Positions 41,790 to 54,206 are shown, counted from the stretch's first letter. The stretch is DNA of 64,000 bases from Zygnema cylindricum (GCA_037447655.1 JBBHKE010002219.1:87161-151160), one strand, 5' to 3'. Notes: generated by a model not told the origin, from the sequence alone. Translations and numbers: made by a program.

Positions 41790-42670
41790 TGTTGAAAAGA
41801 GGTAATTAATAGTTCACTTCTCTATTTTAGTTTTGCTTTAAAGAAAGAGAGTGAGGATCAAAGGCGCGCCATGGTTGCCGCCATATTTAGATAGTGGCAG
41901 ATTTTGAACCTGGTTTACTAAAATGTTCCCTAGGTCTAGATTTGAACCTGCGACCTCTGGATTCTCTATAGCCGAGCGCCTTAACCATTAAGGCGCTACG
42001 AAACGATACACGTGCTAGGTTTTAAAGATATATAAATAGTAACGCGACTGATAATTAACAGCAGACTAACGAAAATGAGCAATTCATGCATGTACACAAA
42101 TCTGAACCATATAAAATATGTTTTTATCGAACGGCCGGCATTGTAGCCGCCACGCGAAGTGAGCTTTTGGCGTCATTTAGAGATAGCGTCACGAGGTGCC
42201 ACGTGGCGCCATATTATTTGATACCGGAGAAGATTGGAGGAGGAACCATGGCTCCCGATTTCACAAGTGTCACCTTGTAGCCCATGTCGTACAATGGTCG
42301 TACAATAACTACATCTCCTATTGTACCTTCTTGTACTATATAGTGTTCCTATTGGACAAAGGTTTAGTAGTAGGTAGTCGTGAGTAGGCAGACCAAGACT
42401 TAGTGAGATTTAGGTACCTCTCTCTAAGGGAGCTTGTAACTATAAAGGTCATCTTTGACCAGCCATAACTTACTGCTCAGGGGAGCAAATTCAGTGATTC
42501 TTTTTGCGTTTGACTCAAGGGAGTCTTTTCCTCGCATGGGTGAGGGTGGTCATAATATTTGTGTGCCTGGGCGGCACTTATTCAGTGGGAAAGTGGAAGG
42601 GGCAAATATTATCCTAGAGGCTTTACATTGGCTGCTCATTGTGTGGGTCAATGGAGACCACAGAATTTCA
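41790..42670 (+). repeat. G 3' LTR
   Basis: 881 bp, TGTTGAAAAGAGG ... GAATTTCA. Hairpins GACTC-AAGG-GAGTC (42512-42525) and GTGCC-TGGGC-GGCAC (42563-42577). tRNA-like module at 41932-42000. It encodes METTEFQ up to the terminal CA. Confidence 0.92.
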
Positions 42671-42675
42671 AACAT

Positions 42676-43476
42676 GCTGGAAAAATTTGAGATTGAGGAT
42701 GTGAAGGGATCTCTAACTCCCATGGAATTTAGACAAAAGCTGGAGGGGAGTGAATTAAACTCGGGCATAAAGGTTAGTGAAAGCTTAAAGTCAAGGGAGG
42801 AAGAGTTTTTGGCTACAAAGCCATACAGACACGTAGTGCGGAGTCTTATTTATTTTATGAATTGTACGAGACCAGATATTGCTGCAGCAGTGGGAGTCCT
42901 AAGTATGAGTTTTCAAAATCCAAAAAGAGCAGATTGAGAAATAGCAAAGAGGGTTCTAAGATACATGGAAGTACCTAAAACCTCACGCTTATACTCGGAG
43001 GAGGAGAGGTAAAATTCCAGACTTGGAGCGATGCCAACTATAGACATATGCCAAGCCGGAAATTAACAACCGATTTTGTTCTGAAAATTGGGAATAGAAT
43101 TTGCTGCTGGAGCAGCAAATTACATGAGGTCACGCCTTAGTCCACGATGGAGTCGGAATATATGGCAGCCAGTTGTGCCCTCAAGCAACTCGTATGGGTT
43201 AAACCAACTTTACAATAACTTGGGTATATGCAAACCGGTTCTCAGGTTATCTTGTGTGACAACCAGGTAGCGATTGCCATTGCCTCTAACCCCAATCATC
43301 ATTTTTAAAGGAAACATATGGATGTCAGACTACACTTTGTGAGAGAAAATGTGATTGCAAGAGTGATAAAAATGAGTTTTTTACCGGATGAAAAGATGGT
43401 GGCTGATATATTGACTAAAGCTCTTCCAACTCCTAAGTTGAAGTTTTGCGGAGAGTTTATTAGGTTGAGTGAGTAA
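42676..43476 (+). pseudogene. L3 pol, second part (RT end and RNase H)
   Basis: Resumes with MLEKFEIEDVKGSLTPMEFRQKLEGSEL, then CTRPDIAAAVGVLS, RNase H TWSDANYRHMPSRK, CCWSSKLHEVTP, CDNQVAIAIASNPNHHF and the end LKFCGEFIRLSE. In-frame stops at 42935-42937, 43138-43140 and others. The AACAT duplicate at its start belongs to the G insertion. Confidence 0.88.
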
Positions 43477-43499
43477 ATGAGTGTAAATATTTAGGGGAG

Positions 43500-44498
43500 T
43501 GTTGAAATAAGAAATCTTAATACTCAGTAAACAAGAGCTATGAGGAGAGGCCAAGTTCTTAGAATATTTTTGGTCTACGTAAGTTGTAATGCTTACTTCA
43601 TTTAGTGTGACAATAGCAGTAGTACTTCTGAGTGTATTGTACTTCTGCAGGGACATGCGTCACAAAATGAACATCATACGGGTTTTACGGAAAGACGACG
43701 ACACACTTTACCACGCGTCACACATCGAACAAATACTGTTGAAGAATTTGACTAACGGAGACTCAAACGATTGTCCGAGAGAATGATGGTACAACATTCA
43801 ACGACGACCGTAGATGTGAATCAAGTGAAGTGACGAGATTCACGTGGGACCACAAAATGACTCATCACTTTGTACGACCTCAGGTGACATGGACCACTTG
43901 ATCAATAGTCGCCTAGACGCTAGCATCCACTGCTCACTAAGCACCTTGAACACTATTGTACGCGGAATCAATTTGCATATCTGAAACACAATACTTTTTG
44001 CTTAGTGGATTAGAATGTAGTGTTCCACTAAGTATATTTTTTTCTAATAGTCAAATTGGGTTTGGACGTATTACAGTACAAATAGCGTACTGATTCGGTA
44101 CCCTTTCGTAGTGCAGTAGAGTACTATTGTTCCGGGTGTAGAGATCTGATTATTTAGTTTTTAGTTAATACTCTTTGTGAGTATAAAGTAAAGACTTAGC
44201 CAAAATTGTATTTATCCAGTATTGAGATCTAACTCAATAAGGGACAGTATTTAAGAAACTTCCAAGTGTTACATCTTATGGTTTACTAGTTCAATTAGGC
44301 TCCAATTTTGGGAATTGTCAATCTGTATGTGATATTGTATTAGTGTGAATTTTGGTGTTATTTGAACACCTCAAGTGAATACTGCATTATATCAAAGGTG
44401 ACTGTTTCATAGGATTTCTAGTAGCTTTTGCTGAAGTCTATGTCTACATCTACTATTACTAGTGGTCCTCCACCTACAACTGTGGTTGTAGAACAACA
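43500..44498 (+). repeat. L3 3' LTR
   Basis: 999 bp, TGTTGAAATAAG ... AGAACAACA, preceded by a TTTAGGGGAG purine tract. Visible differences from the 5' copy are scattered over the whole length, more than in K1, so L3 is older. Confidence 0.9.
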
Positions 44499-46458
44499 CC
44501 CCTCCCACAGAGGAAGTACCAACGCCTGAAAATATGTTTGGAGGAAGGATGTTCCCCACTACTCCTCTATATCCAAGAGAGTATTGTTATTCCCTAAAAA
44601 CTTGCTCCACCGATGGGATTTGGAGGCGAGGTCGGTTCAAAAGAGGTCCTTGTGGAATGGGTGGTGACAGAGAAGGGGACAACTAGAGGCTTGGAGGAGA
44701 AGGTGTATGTTTCCTGAATGATGTATGTCTCTTTGGTTGCCTTTGGGAAGTCTTGGGAGGAGGATTTCTTGAACTAGAGGATTCGGAACGCCGATGAGGA
44801 GGAGAGTAAACGTCGTGTTTGTAGGGTAAGACATGCGGATTCGGTGACCCACGGATGGCCGAAGCGGGAGAAAAGGATGAAAACGGAAAGGAGGCGGGAA
44901 CGACTCGGGGTTGTGTTCTAGGATCCAAGGAGTAAGAAGATGGAGGAGGAGAAAATGAGAGATCTGATAGTGAAGGGGGTGTTGACGGCCTCAAGGGAAT
45001 GTGAATCCTCTCGTCCTGTCGTTACTCCAACAAAGCCTCCACGACGGAAGCTACCTCCACCGAGACAAAGGTAGGCTCTTCCCAGGGAAGAAAAGCAGAC
45101 TCAAGAGGTAAATCTGAACCCAAACCCTTCCAGTTAGGTGCAATGTTTTTCCCCCCTTCGCGTTGAGGAGGAGCCTCTCGGCTGATTTCTGAGAAAAAAA
45201 CTTTGGGTTCGGTTCTTGCAAGAGGAGAAGTCCCCTGAGCTGGCGCTTCAGGATGCAGCTCTGTCCTTAACGTAGGAGGAATCTGCTTGCTGAGAATCCC
45301 ACTAGATCTACGCCTAGCTTCCCGAATAAGTTTTAATTCTTGTTCCCATAACTTCCGCCTGTCTACCGCTAAGGATTCACAATCTACCGTGACGGGTTCG
45401 GCCCCCGCTGTAGCCTAACCCTGGGATGTTATAACTTCCACTAGTTCCTTGGCCTTTTCGACTACTTTAGTAAGATCCGCTATCCCCATCCTTGAAATTT
45501 TGGGATAATTAGGTCTAGTCCGCCACCCGCCCTTAGACAAATCTTATGGTCCCGTATTCGGAACCTCTGGATAAGTTGGTTCGGATTGCTAGTAACCATC
45601 AGCAAGGGGGGCACGAGTTATTCTAGGAGCAAGTCTCTTGGTTGACGCTGACTCCGGAGGTGGGGACATCTCCTCCTTAGGAAGAGGTGCGAATCTCCCC
45701 TTGCTGTTCCGCTGGTCAAACCTCTTTCACCTCAATGGATCTCATGCTTCCCTCTCAATACCCCTTTCTTCTCTACGAGGTCGCGAAGAGGTGCGTCCTG
45801 AGAGGGTCTGCTGGCTGCGGTATTTTGAGAGGAAGATGGGGGGGGGGCGAGAATAGGGAGCTCTCTGTGACCAGTCATGCACTAACTGTGAAGAGTTGCT
45901 CTCCAAAGAATTTCTCAAAATCTCCACCACCCCTCCCACGGGTCTAACCACTCTGACTTGATGTGTCCGAGCCACTCTCTATACCAATTCTTTCTAAACT
46001 TTCAGCTCATAGAGGTCATGAAAGGCAAAGAGTTCCTTACAACCTGGGCTACGTGGATCCGCCAAAACCGCGAGGTCAATGTGGATCTCGGCCTGGGGAA
46101 TTTTGGATCAGGTGTGAAGCCCCACCTCCAGAAGAGGACCGAAATGGGGCTCCCTCTGTGCCTGACGCTTTGGCCGAACCTTAGGGGACACTCGGTTCCT
46201 TTTCTGGGCCTGAGCTCGAGCTTCTTTCCTTTCCTAACCATAGACCTTAGCGGCCTCCGCCTAGGAAGGGTAATGATCGAGAGTCAGACTAGGAGGAGGA
46301 GGAGGAGAAGAAGCACCAGCCAGTTCTTTGGCCGGAGAATCAAAGACAGTCTCCATGGGTTCAGACTCCTCGGACTTCTAAGACGGTCCCTCTTGTACGG
46401 GCCTCTCTTGCCGACCCTGCTCTCCAGTTCTGTTATCCGGATTCCCTCCTCCCACCAT
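44499..46458 (-). pseudogene. F2 gag, N-terminal part
   Basis: Starts at 46458 with MVGGGNPDNRTGEQGRQERP, parallel to MAGGGTPDN in F1, then SSPPPPP and ERKEARAQAQKRN. Homology to F1 stops near 46150. The rest, down to L3, is Ser/Pro/Arg-rich with stretches such as SPPPSSYSLDPRTQPRVV (44994-44683) and many frame changes. No domain is recognised. Position and the knuckles further on suggest an unusually long, disordered Gag N-terminus. Confidence 0.6.
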
Positions 46459-47520
46459 GATAACATAGGAAACAAGAGGAAAGTAATCAATGTCACTAAA
46501 GCTCACTTCCAAAAATAGAGTTTCCAAAGTTAAAGCTCCTATCCCCTCTAATCCGAGCAAACAGGTGTGCTTTTCAATACTGTGCTTTCTCTACGAGAAG
46601 TTGATCGCATTTGTTCCCTCAAAACCCACTATCCTGATCCAGGGGGTTTCACTTTACTCCGGGATAGTCACTCCAAAGAAAAGAGAATTCTAGATGAAGA
46701 CACAAATAAACTACCACGTAGAAATATATAGGTAATAGGATTGGCTTTCCAGATTTAACAATATCACCTTGCCCTAGAAAAGAGAATAAAAGAAAGAGCA
46801 TGTGAAATATAGCGAAGCAAGCTTAATATACCCCGGCAATAAATGATAACAATGAGAGAAAGGCGACCCTTCTCCCGATAGTATCGTAAATAGTTATGGT
46901 GCTCCTTCAACCTCCAATGTCCGCAGCTCAGAACCAGCTAGACTCTTATTGGTTTCAAACAGCAAAAAGTCCCAAAAACACCCAAAAAACAGATAGTGCC
47001 AACTACCCGCCCGGACTGTGATTCCCACAAAAAACAGATCCAAAACTAAGATGGCAATAAAGTCAAAATATAACAAAGATTCTCCAAAAGAGGGTTTGTT
47101 GGAATTTCTGAGGGTTTTCACAGGAGACAGTACTAAAAAGCAACATATCTTCTTCGACCCCAAGTGCAATATACATCAAAGTTTGAGAAATTGCAGGTCC
47201 AAAAGTCAAAGCTACGCTATGAACCAATGAGCAGCAAAAATTTGAACTGATATAAGACAAAATAATTTGTACTACACTAGGGGCAAAATGTTATGCTCCA
47301 GACTGCGGCAAGATCCGCCGCCGGAAGTAATTATTTGGTCCACTAATATAAGACAAAGTCTTGAAAAAGACACTAACTTGCCAGACTTTGACCTAATGTA
47401 ATTAATGGACCAAAAGTCAGCAGAGCCTGAGCTAAATTCCTACTGACGGCTAAAAAGCATAATCTAGATGCAAATTCGAAAAGTTACGTGGCAATCCACA
47501 ACGTATTCCCTAAGCAGGAT
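46459..47520 (-). repeat. F2 leader / LTR portion
   Basis: Non-coding and collinear with F1 1740-2788 in inverted orientation (for example the CCGGGCGGGTAGTTGGCACTA block near 46995-47015). It ends at the D target site. The LTR end and PBS of F are not resolved. Confidence 0.6.
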
Positions 47521-47525
47521 GTTGA

Positions 47526-48573
47526 TGAAACTCTGAGACCTCCATAAGTCCTCAGAGTGGACAGCTTCCAAGAAGCCTCTATGATAATCCTGACCCCTTT
47601 GTGTTTAAGCAAAAATAACTGCCACCCTGGCAGACAAAAACTCTGACCAACTTCACCCCTGTGAAGACAAGACTCCCTTGAGTCGATAGCAAAAAGAATC
47701 TCTGAATTTGCTCCCCTGAGCAGTAAGTTATGGAGGGTCAAAGTTGACCTTTTGTACAGAAGCTCTCTGGGAGAGGGGGTCCTATCTTCTAATTTTTCTA
47801 AGTCCTATCTCTCTCACAGACTGTATCTACTGATGTACGGAACCAATCAGAATTGAGTTCCGTACGCAAAAGTAAAGCTGCCGGTGTACTTTATATACGG
47901 ACATTGTACGACATTGCCAAAATATCGACACATGTCAAATCCGGATTCGGTGCCATAATCTCCGGAGATTCCACAATCCAACGGAATTTCGCCACGCGTC
48001 ATCCGATGTGGCGATGGCCACAAACCGCCGAAATCTTCCTCCGCGATCTCGGCGCTAATCCCGGCCGTCCGATTAAATTCGGCTTTAATCGTAGCCGTAA
48101 TAAATACATGCGCGGTATTTGTTTCATTTACGAAACAAATGCGCGGTACTGATTTTTGTCCGTACCGTAAGTCGTACATTATATATTACTGGATCTATGT
48201 ATCCCGTAATTCATTTCAGTTAAATGGTTTATCGCACGTATACATATTTAAATAAATATCAAACTATATGATACGTAACACTACCGCTAGACTAAACGGC
48301 TAAGGCTACCGGCTATTTCCTGCCTGCCGGCCGGTAGGTACAAGGATCAATCCTGCCGCCGGCACATACATTTTAATTAAATATATAAACCCTAATATAA
48401 AATTCCCGTAAACCTCAGGATAGCCAAGGTAGCCATGGCTCTAGCTTCCTCTCCAATTTCTCAGTGACTGCGACAAGTTTGAGAGTTGGAGAGAGAAGTT
48501 AGAGATAGACTGCCTTGACTTATATATTTCTTTTCAGACCTAGAAAATACTAATAAAACCATTAGTTTCTACA
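47526..48573 (-). repeat. D 3' LTR
   Basis: TGTAGAAACTAATGG ... GAGTTTCA. AGCCATGGCT at 48432-48441. tRNA-like module on the plus strand at 48285-48362. Inverted repeat GTACGGAAC/GTTCCGTAC near 47836-47866. The hairpins TGCTC/GAGCA, GACTC/GAGTC, CTTCAC/GTGAAG and CTGCC/GGCAG are all present. Confidence 0.93.
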
Positions 48574-48586
48574 CTCCCCTTATTTT

Positions 48587-51500
48587 CTAGTCAATCTTTA
48601 ATTTCAGACCACACTTCTCCCTGCAAAAAATTAGCTTAGGGGAAGGCACAGGTTTGGTCATCATATCTGCTACCATCTTACTATCTAGTCTGTACTCTAA
48701 ACTGATTATTTTGTTTTCTACTTTCTCTCTAACAAAGCTGAGTCTGATGTCCATGTGTTTGGCTTTAAAATGGTGTTTAGGATTGGCAGAAATAGCGATT
48801 GCTGCCTGATTATCACAAAATATTTTCTGCACACCACTCTTAAGGTGACCAAGCTCACCAAGCAAAGACTTGACCCACATCAATTCTTTTACAGCAGAGC
48901 AAGAGGCCATATACTCAGCCTCCATGGTGGACTGAGCAATAACCTTTTGCTGTTTGCTACTCCAACAGCAAGCCCCATCACCCACATATAATACATATCC
49001 AGAAGTACATCTCCTCATCAGAGCATCACCATAACTGGCATCACTCCAAGTAGTGATGTCAGTATTCTCCCCACCCAAATGCAACCATAGATCTCTAGTT
49101 CCTACCAAGTATCTAAAGACTCTCTTAGCTGCCTCCCAATCCTTCTTAGTGGGAGCATTTAGACTTCTACTCAGCACTCCTACAGCTGCAGCTAAATCCG
49201 GCCGGGTACAATTCATAAAATAGATTAGACTTCCCACTACTTGCCTGTAAGGAATAGTCTGCATGAACTTATGTTCTTCAGGAGATAATTCCTCGTCTAA
49301 GACTATGACTCCTTCTTCCTCACTCCCCTCACTTCCCTTCTTCAATTCCATTGGAGTTGTACAACTATTAGCTTTATCCATTTGAAATTTTTCAAGCATG
49401 TTCCCTATTGCTTCCTTTTGAGTCAATCTTATAATTTTTCTTTTTCGGTCTCTCTCTACTTGAATTCCCAAAATATATTTTGCTTCCCCCTTATCCTTCA
49501 TTTCAAATCTCCCCTTAAGATCGGTTTTCAGTTTATTAATTTTTTCCATTGATTTACTTAAAACAAGCAAATCATCAACATAAATTGCAATAAATATAAA
49601 ACCTTCCTCATCTTCGAAAACATAGATTGAGTGATCTGAGCTGATCCGAATATATCCTAGACCGGTAAGAAACTCATCAAGCTTCTTATTCCACTGTCGA
49701 GGCGCCTGTTTCAAACCATAAAGAGATTTAATCAGCCGGCATACCTTACTCTCCTCTCCTTCTTCCACAAACCCTTCGGGTTGTCGCATGAAGATCTCCT
49801 CTTCCAATTCTCCATGCAAAAAGGCTGTTTTGATGTCCATCTGGTGCACTTCCATGTCTTCCGCCGCTGCTAAACTGAGAAGTATGCGGACGGAGGGAAA
49901 TCTGACCACCGGGGCAAAGGTTTCCTCGTAGTCAATTCCTTCCTTTTGTGTAAATCCCTTTGCCACTAATGTGGCCTTGTAGCGCTCGATTGTGTTATCT
50001 GGGTTCAGTTTTAGTTTGAAAACCCACTTACAACCGATTGGTTTTCGGTAAGGTGGACAGTCCACCAGCTCCCAAGTATCGGCTGCCATGATTGAAGCCA
50101 TCTCCTCATTGATGGCTGTCTTCCACCGGTTTCTTTCTGGACAAGTCATCGCCTCTCCATAAGTTTGAGGTTCATCTTGATGAGATAGTTTAGTTACCTT
50201 GTTATTAACATGTTTTTCTTGCAGTCTTTTGCTACTTCTCCTCCCCCCTTCAAAATCTGAGGCCGGAATAGATGGTTCTCGTGGATTCTTTCGAACAAAC
50301 TCGGCTTCTCCCCTATCCCTTGATTCCGAATCAATTTCCACCACGTCTTCCGCTTCGAGTAGAGTTGTCACTGGAGTTTCCACAGCTGAGTCCTTTTCGG
50401 TCTGATTTGTTCCTGCGAGAATGTCATCGTCTCTAAAACCTGGATAGTTAGGAAGCTCAAAGTTATCAGAATTTTCTGACTCAAATCTGATTTTTACTGA
50501 CTTTGTATATTTGAAGGGATCCACAGACTTTCCTTCATCCATAACTACTAGATGCTTTACTAAGATTATATCTTCTCTTTTTAGATCATAAACTCTATAT
50601 CCTTTAACATCCTCATCATATCCTAATAAGTATCCCGGTTTTCCTTTAGGATCTAGCTTCCAATTGGACCGATCAGTATCTAGACTGAATACTTGACTGC
50701 CGAAAACCTTTAAATGAGATAAGTCTGGTTTGCGGCCTGTCCATCTCTCATAAGGTGTTTGATCTTTTATAGCTGAAGTAAGAACTCTATTTTTGAGGTA
50801 ATTAGCACAGTTCATTGCTTCTGCCCAAAACCTTTTTCCTATCTTCTTATCCGACAACATACTTCTAGCACTATCACTTAGTGTTCTATTTAACCTTTCA
50901 GCTACCCCATTCTGTTCAGGATTTTCTGGCACTGTCTTTTGGTGTTGAACCCCATCTTCCCTCAAAAAATCCTCAAACTGGTTAGAAGTATACTCTCCAC
51001 CATTGTCACTCCTTACTCTCTTGATTGGAGTTTCATGGAGTTTTTCGCTCCATGCTTTATATTGTCTAAAACAGTCCTCAGCTTCTGACTTGTTTTTCAA
51101 AAAATATACTCGGGAATACCGAGACCAATCATCAGTTATAGTCATCATAAATCTCTTCCCCCCCGGTGAGGGCACTCTAGCCGGTCCCCAAATATCTGTG
51201 TGTACTAGATCTAGAAGTTTTTCTCCCTTGTAGGTGGCTGTTTTTGGAAAGGGTAATCTGTGTGCTTTACCTTGAGCACACCCACTACAATCACTTATAT
51301 CATCACTCTCACTGAACTGAATCCCTTCCACCACTCCCATCTTTTTCATCTCTCTTAACTTATCTAGATTCACATGCCCAAGCCTCTTATGCCACATCAT
51401 AATATCATGAACACCAGCATAATAAAGTTTCTTCGTTTCATTACTTAAGATCAGCCTAAACATCCCATGGCTACCTTTCTCAGCAATGAAATAGACATCC

Positions 51501-52944
51501 TCCTCAAAACTAGCAGTAAAGACTCCTTCCCTAGTGCTAGTGAAAAAACCCTTATCATCTAATACTGTGTAGAGATAAGGTTTTTGTTCAGCTCCGGAAT
51601 AAACAATACATCGGAGAATGTTAATATGGATGTCTTTCCTTCTACTAACACTTTCAGATCTACCGATCCTACAAGAGTAGTGGTGACTATCCTCCCATCC
51701 CCGTACTCTATCTCTACGGTGGGAATCTTTCTTATCTTAGTGAACAGGTGTCTATCCTTACACATGTGTATTGAGGCACCTGAATCTATAATCCAGCCTG
51801 CTTCACCTTTCAATCCACCGTAAGCACATTTCTGCCTTCGTGGAATTTCAACCTCAGTTTTCGCCTCCAACTCCTCATCCAAAAGGAGCTCATCGTCCTC
51901 GTCCTCGGATTCCGCCTCAAGTACCTGTGTGACAAGGGCCTTTTTCTTTCCTCTCGGGGTACCACCGGTCTGCCCCTCCTTTAACCAAAGCTCGGTTAGC
52001 TTGGTGCACTCTGCCATATAGTGCCCCGGTTTCTTACAAAAATGACATAAACCTTTGGGAGCCCTTGGTTCGAACTCGCCAACCTGTTTTTTCAGCTCCC
52101 TCCCCCTATAGTTTCCGATCGGTTTCCGGGAATCCTTGTTCCTCCAAATGGTCGCAGTTGCCAAGGCTTGGCCACTCTTTCCTCCTCTTCGGATCTCAAT
52201 CGTATTCTCCCGAACAAGAATCATCCCTACCACTGAGTTCCATATCCACCTTGAGTCCAGCAAGTCTTGCACACGGTTGACTATGTTCTCGAACTCATCG
52301 GATAACTTCATCAGTAAACAGTTAAACTTTTCTTTTTCACTAAAAACTTTACCCGCACTCTCTAGCTCCATGAAGAGTGTAGCAAGCTCATTGCAAAAAT
52401 CCATTATATTTCCCCCTTTGTATACATACTCCTTAACTTTCTGATCAGCCAACTGTTGTTGCTCAATCGTACCACTTCGGTACATCTCTATGAGAGCCAT
52501 CCAAAGATCGGATGCCCTCTCTACCTGCAAATGAGGACATGCAAGTCCTTGAGTGAGATGGCGTAGGATGAAGTGCTTTGCCGCCATATTGTTGAAGTCC
52601 CAGGTTTCAGTATCATTCTCCTCGTTCCTCGGAATAGGTGACATGAATACTAAACCAGTTGCTATTGGTGTGGTCGCCTCCTTCTCCTTTCCTTTGTCCA
52701 CCACCTCTCCTTCCTTTGTTTCCTCCGTTGAAGGTGAATCCTCTTTCCTGGTGAATCTGCTTCCTTTAAACCCTGGAGGAATTCCAAGACTTGATGGACG
52801 CCCCAATCGTCCACTCACTATCCCCCAAAACATTTTTTCGCATAGAGCTCCTATCATCATACTTTCCCAGTATATGAAGCCAGGTCCATTAAAGATTGGT
52901 ACCCTAGAGGGTGGGCCCATAACCTGAAACTCTGAGACCTCCAT
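48587..52944 (-). pseudogene. D gag-pol (one frame break)
   Basis: Starts at the ATG in the LTR (52944, MEVSEFQVMGPPSRVPIFNG) and reads through the PBS. The first ORF (52944-51559) holds gag with FWGIVSGRLGRP, the capsid-like NNMAAKHFILRHLTQGLA, zinc knuckle CHFCKKPGHYMAEC (52049-52008), protease WIIDSGASIHMC and the end NKNLISTQY. A small deletion near 51565 (compare E, ISTSVLDDKGF) shifts the frame. The second ORF (to 48587) holds WHKRLGHVNLDKL with CSGCAQGKAH, integrase HTDIWGP, RSDNGGEYTS and EQNGVAERLNRTL, RT AIYVDDLLVLSKS (near 49570), and RNase H TTWSDASYGDALMRR and DNQAAIAISANPKHHFKAKH, ending LKLKID. All catalytic residues I can check are intact. A programmed shift is unlikely because E lacks the change. 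Confidence 0.95.
52910..52924 (-). other. D primer-binding site
   Basis: Minus-strand GGTTATGGGCCCACC immediately after the LTR CA. Perfect complement of the initiator tRNA-Met anticodon arm. Confidence 0.88.
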
Positions 52945-53973
52945 AAGTCCTCAGAGTGGACAGCTTCCAAGAAGCCTCTAGGATAATCCTGACCCCTTTG
53001 TGTTTAAGCAAAAATAACTGCCACCCTGGCAGACAAAAACTCTGACCAACTTCACCGTTGTGAAGACAAGACTCCCTTGAGTCGATAGCAAAAAGAATCT
53101 CTGAATTTGCTCCCCTGAGCAGTAAGTTATGGAGGGTCAAAGTTGACCTTTTGTACAGAAGCTCTCTATGAGAGGGGGTCCTATCTTCTAATTTTTCTAA
53201 GTCCTATCTCTCTCACAGACTCTATCTACTGATGTACGGAACCAATCAGAATTGAGTTCCGTACGCAAAAGTAAAGCTGCCGGTGTACTTTATATACGGA
53301 CATTGTACGACATTGCCAAAATATCGACACATGTCAAATCCGGATTCGGTGCCATAATCTCCGGAGATTCCACAATCCAACGGAATTTTGCCACGCGTCA
53401 TCCGATGTGGCGATGGCCACAAACCGCCGAAATCTTCCTCCGCGATCTCGGCGCTAATCCCGGCCGTCCGATTAAATTCGGCTTTAATCGTAGCCGTAAT
53501 AAATACATGCGCGGTATTTGTTTCATTTACGAAACAAATGCGCGGTACTGATTTTTGTCCGTACCGTAAGTCGTACATTATATATTACTGGATCTATGTA
53601 TCCCGTAATTCATTTCAGTTAAATGGTTTATCGCACGTATACATATTTAAATAAATATCAAACTATATTCTACGTAACAGTACCGCTAGACTTAACGGCT
53701 AAGGCTACCGGCTATATCCTATCTGTCGTCCGGAAGGTACAAGGATCAAATCCTGCCGCCGGCATTTACCTTTTAATTAAATAAATAAACCCTAATATAA
53801 AATTTGCGTAAACCTCAGGATAGCCAAGGTAGCCATGGCTCTAGCTTCCTCTCCAATTTCTCAGTGACTGCGACAAGTTTGAGAGTTGGAGAGAGAAGTT
53901 AGAGATAGACTGCCTCGACTTATATATTTCTTTTCAGACCTAGAAAATACTAATAAAACCATTAGTTTCTACA
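52925..53973 (-). repeat. D 5' LTR
   Basis: Minus strand. AGCCATGGCT at 53834-53843. tRNA-like module on the plus strand at 53685-53762. GTACGGAAC/GTTCCGTAC at 53234-53264. Hairpins at 53108-53121, 53069-53082, 53050-53065 and 53018-53032 (plus coordinates). Confidence 0.93.
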
Positions 53974-53978
53974 GTTGA

Positions 53979-54206
53979 AACTTGTTCCATGTAACAGAAT
54001 TGCAATCTCTGAAACAATAGTACTTGGTCATTCGGCCTCCGTTAGACGCCAAAAATAGAGTGCGTTCCGTTCAGTTTAGGAAATACAAGGATCTCGTCCG
54101 GCTTGGTGCACTCACTCCTCCGTACTGTGAAGACCGTACAAGGTAAAAAAGGCCCGAAAATCCTTGGTGATATACAGGTATGCGTGAAAAACATAAGAGC
54201 TTGACA
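53979..54206 (-). repeat. F2 5' terminus
   Basis: The first 230 bases of F2, TGTCAAGCTC from 54206, collinear with F1 from 1492. Cut from the rest by D. Confidence 0.75.

Larger units (their letters stand above)
36474..42670 (+). mobile_element. Copia element G, inserted in L3 RT
   Basis: A 6.2-kb plus-strand element with LTRs 36474-37359 (886 bp) and 41790-42670 (881 bp) and target duplication AACAT (36469-36473 and 42671-42675). Removing it restores collinearity of the L3 RT. Its pol is related to C, D and E. It is the youngest layer in this part of the window, although its own genes are decayed. Confidence 0.95.
32153..44498 (+). mobile_element. Copia element L3, split by G
   Basis: Plus-strand element with LTRs of 1000 bp (32153-33152) and 999 bp (43500-44498) and an internal region divided by G (36474-42670). 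The flanks CACCT (32148-32152) and CCCCT (44499-44503) are a probable decayed target duplication. Without G the element is about 6.1 kb. Its lineage is close to K1 (SRIPVFNG start, AVYVDDLLLIS). It lies in F2 gag. Confidence 0.88.
47526..53973 (-). mobile_element. Copia element D, nearly intact
   Basis: A 6448-bp minus-strand element with LTRs 52925-53973 (1049 bp) and 47526-48573 (1048 bp) and target duplication GTTGA (47521-47525 and 53974-53978). The paralogous empty site in F1 (near 1735-1750) runs straight through this position. The LTRs are very similar. Gag-pol is open except for one frame break near 51565. It is the best-preserved member of its family here, and E is a close relative in the opposite orientation. 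Confidence 0.96.
14428..54206 (-). mobile_element. F2: Ty3/gypsy-type element carrying a DNA methyltransferase
   Basis: A minus-strand element broken into four blocks by later insertions: 54206-53979, 47520-44499, 32147-30353 and 18565-14428. The interruptions are D, L3 (with G inside) and C. Reading 5' to 3': terminus TGTCAAGC, leader, Gag N-terminal part, Gag middle with a CLNCQQ zinc knuckle and a CEACGFVEHKETQC zinc knuckle, protease-like region, linker, C5-methyltransferase, RT and RNase H. No integrase or 3' LTR was found. Continuity is supported by the target duplications of the inserts and by collinearity with F3 and F1. Confidence 0.8.

Noticed and set aside
44637-46518. Host protein-coding gene rich in Ser/Pro/Arg
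   Set aside because: Frames are short and overlapping on both strands, and the region continues F2 gag collinearly with F1. No intron-exon pattern.
51559-51590. Programmed ribosomal frameshift between gag-PR and the rest of pol in D
   Set aside because: The related E and C copies are in one frame here, no slippery heptamer is evident, and a small deletion explains it.
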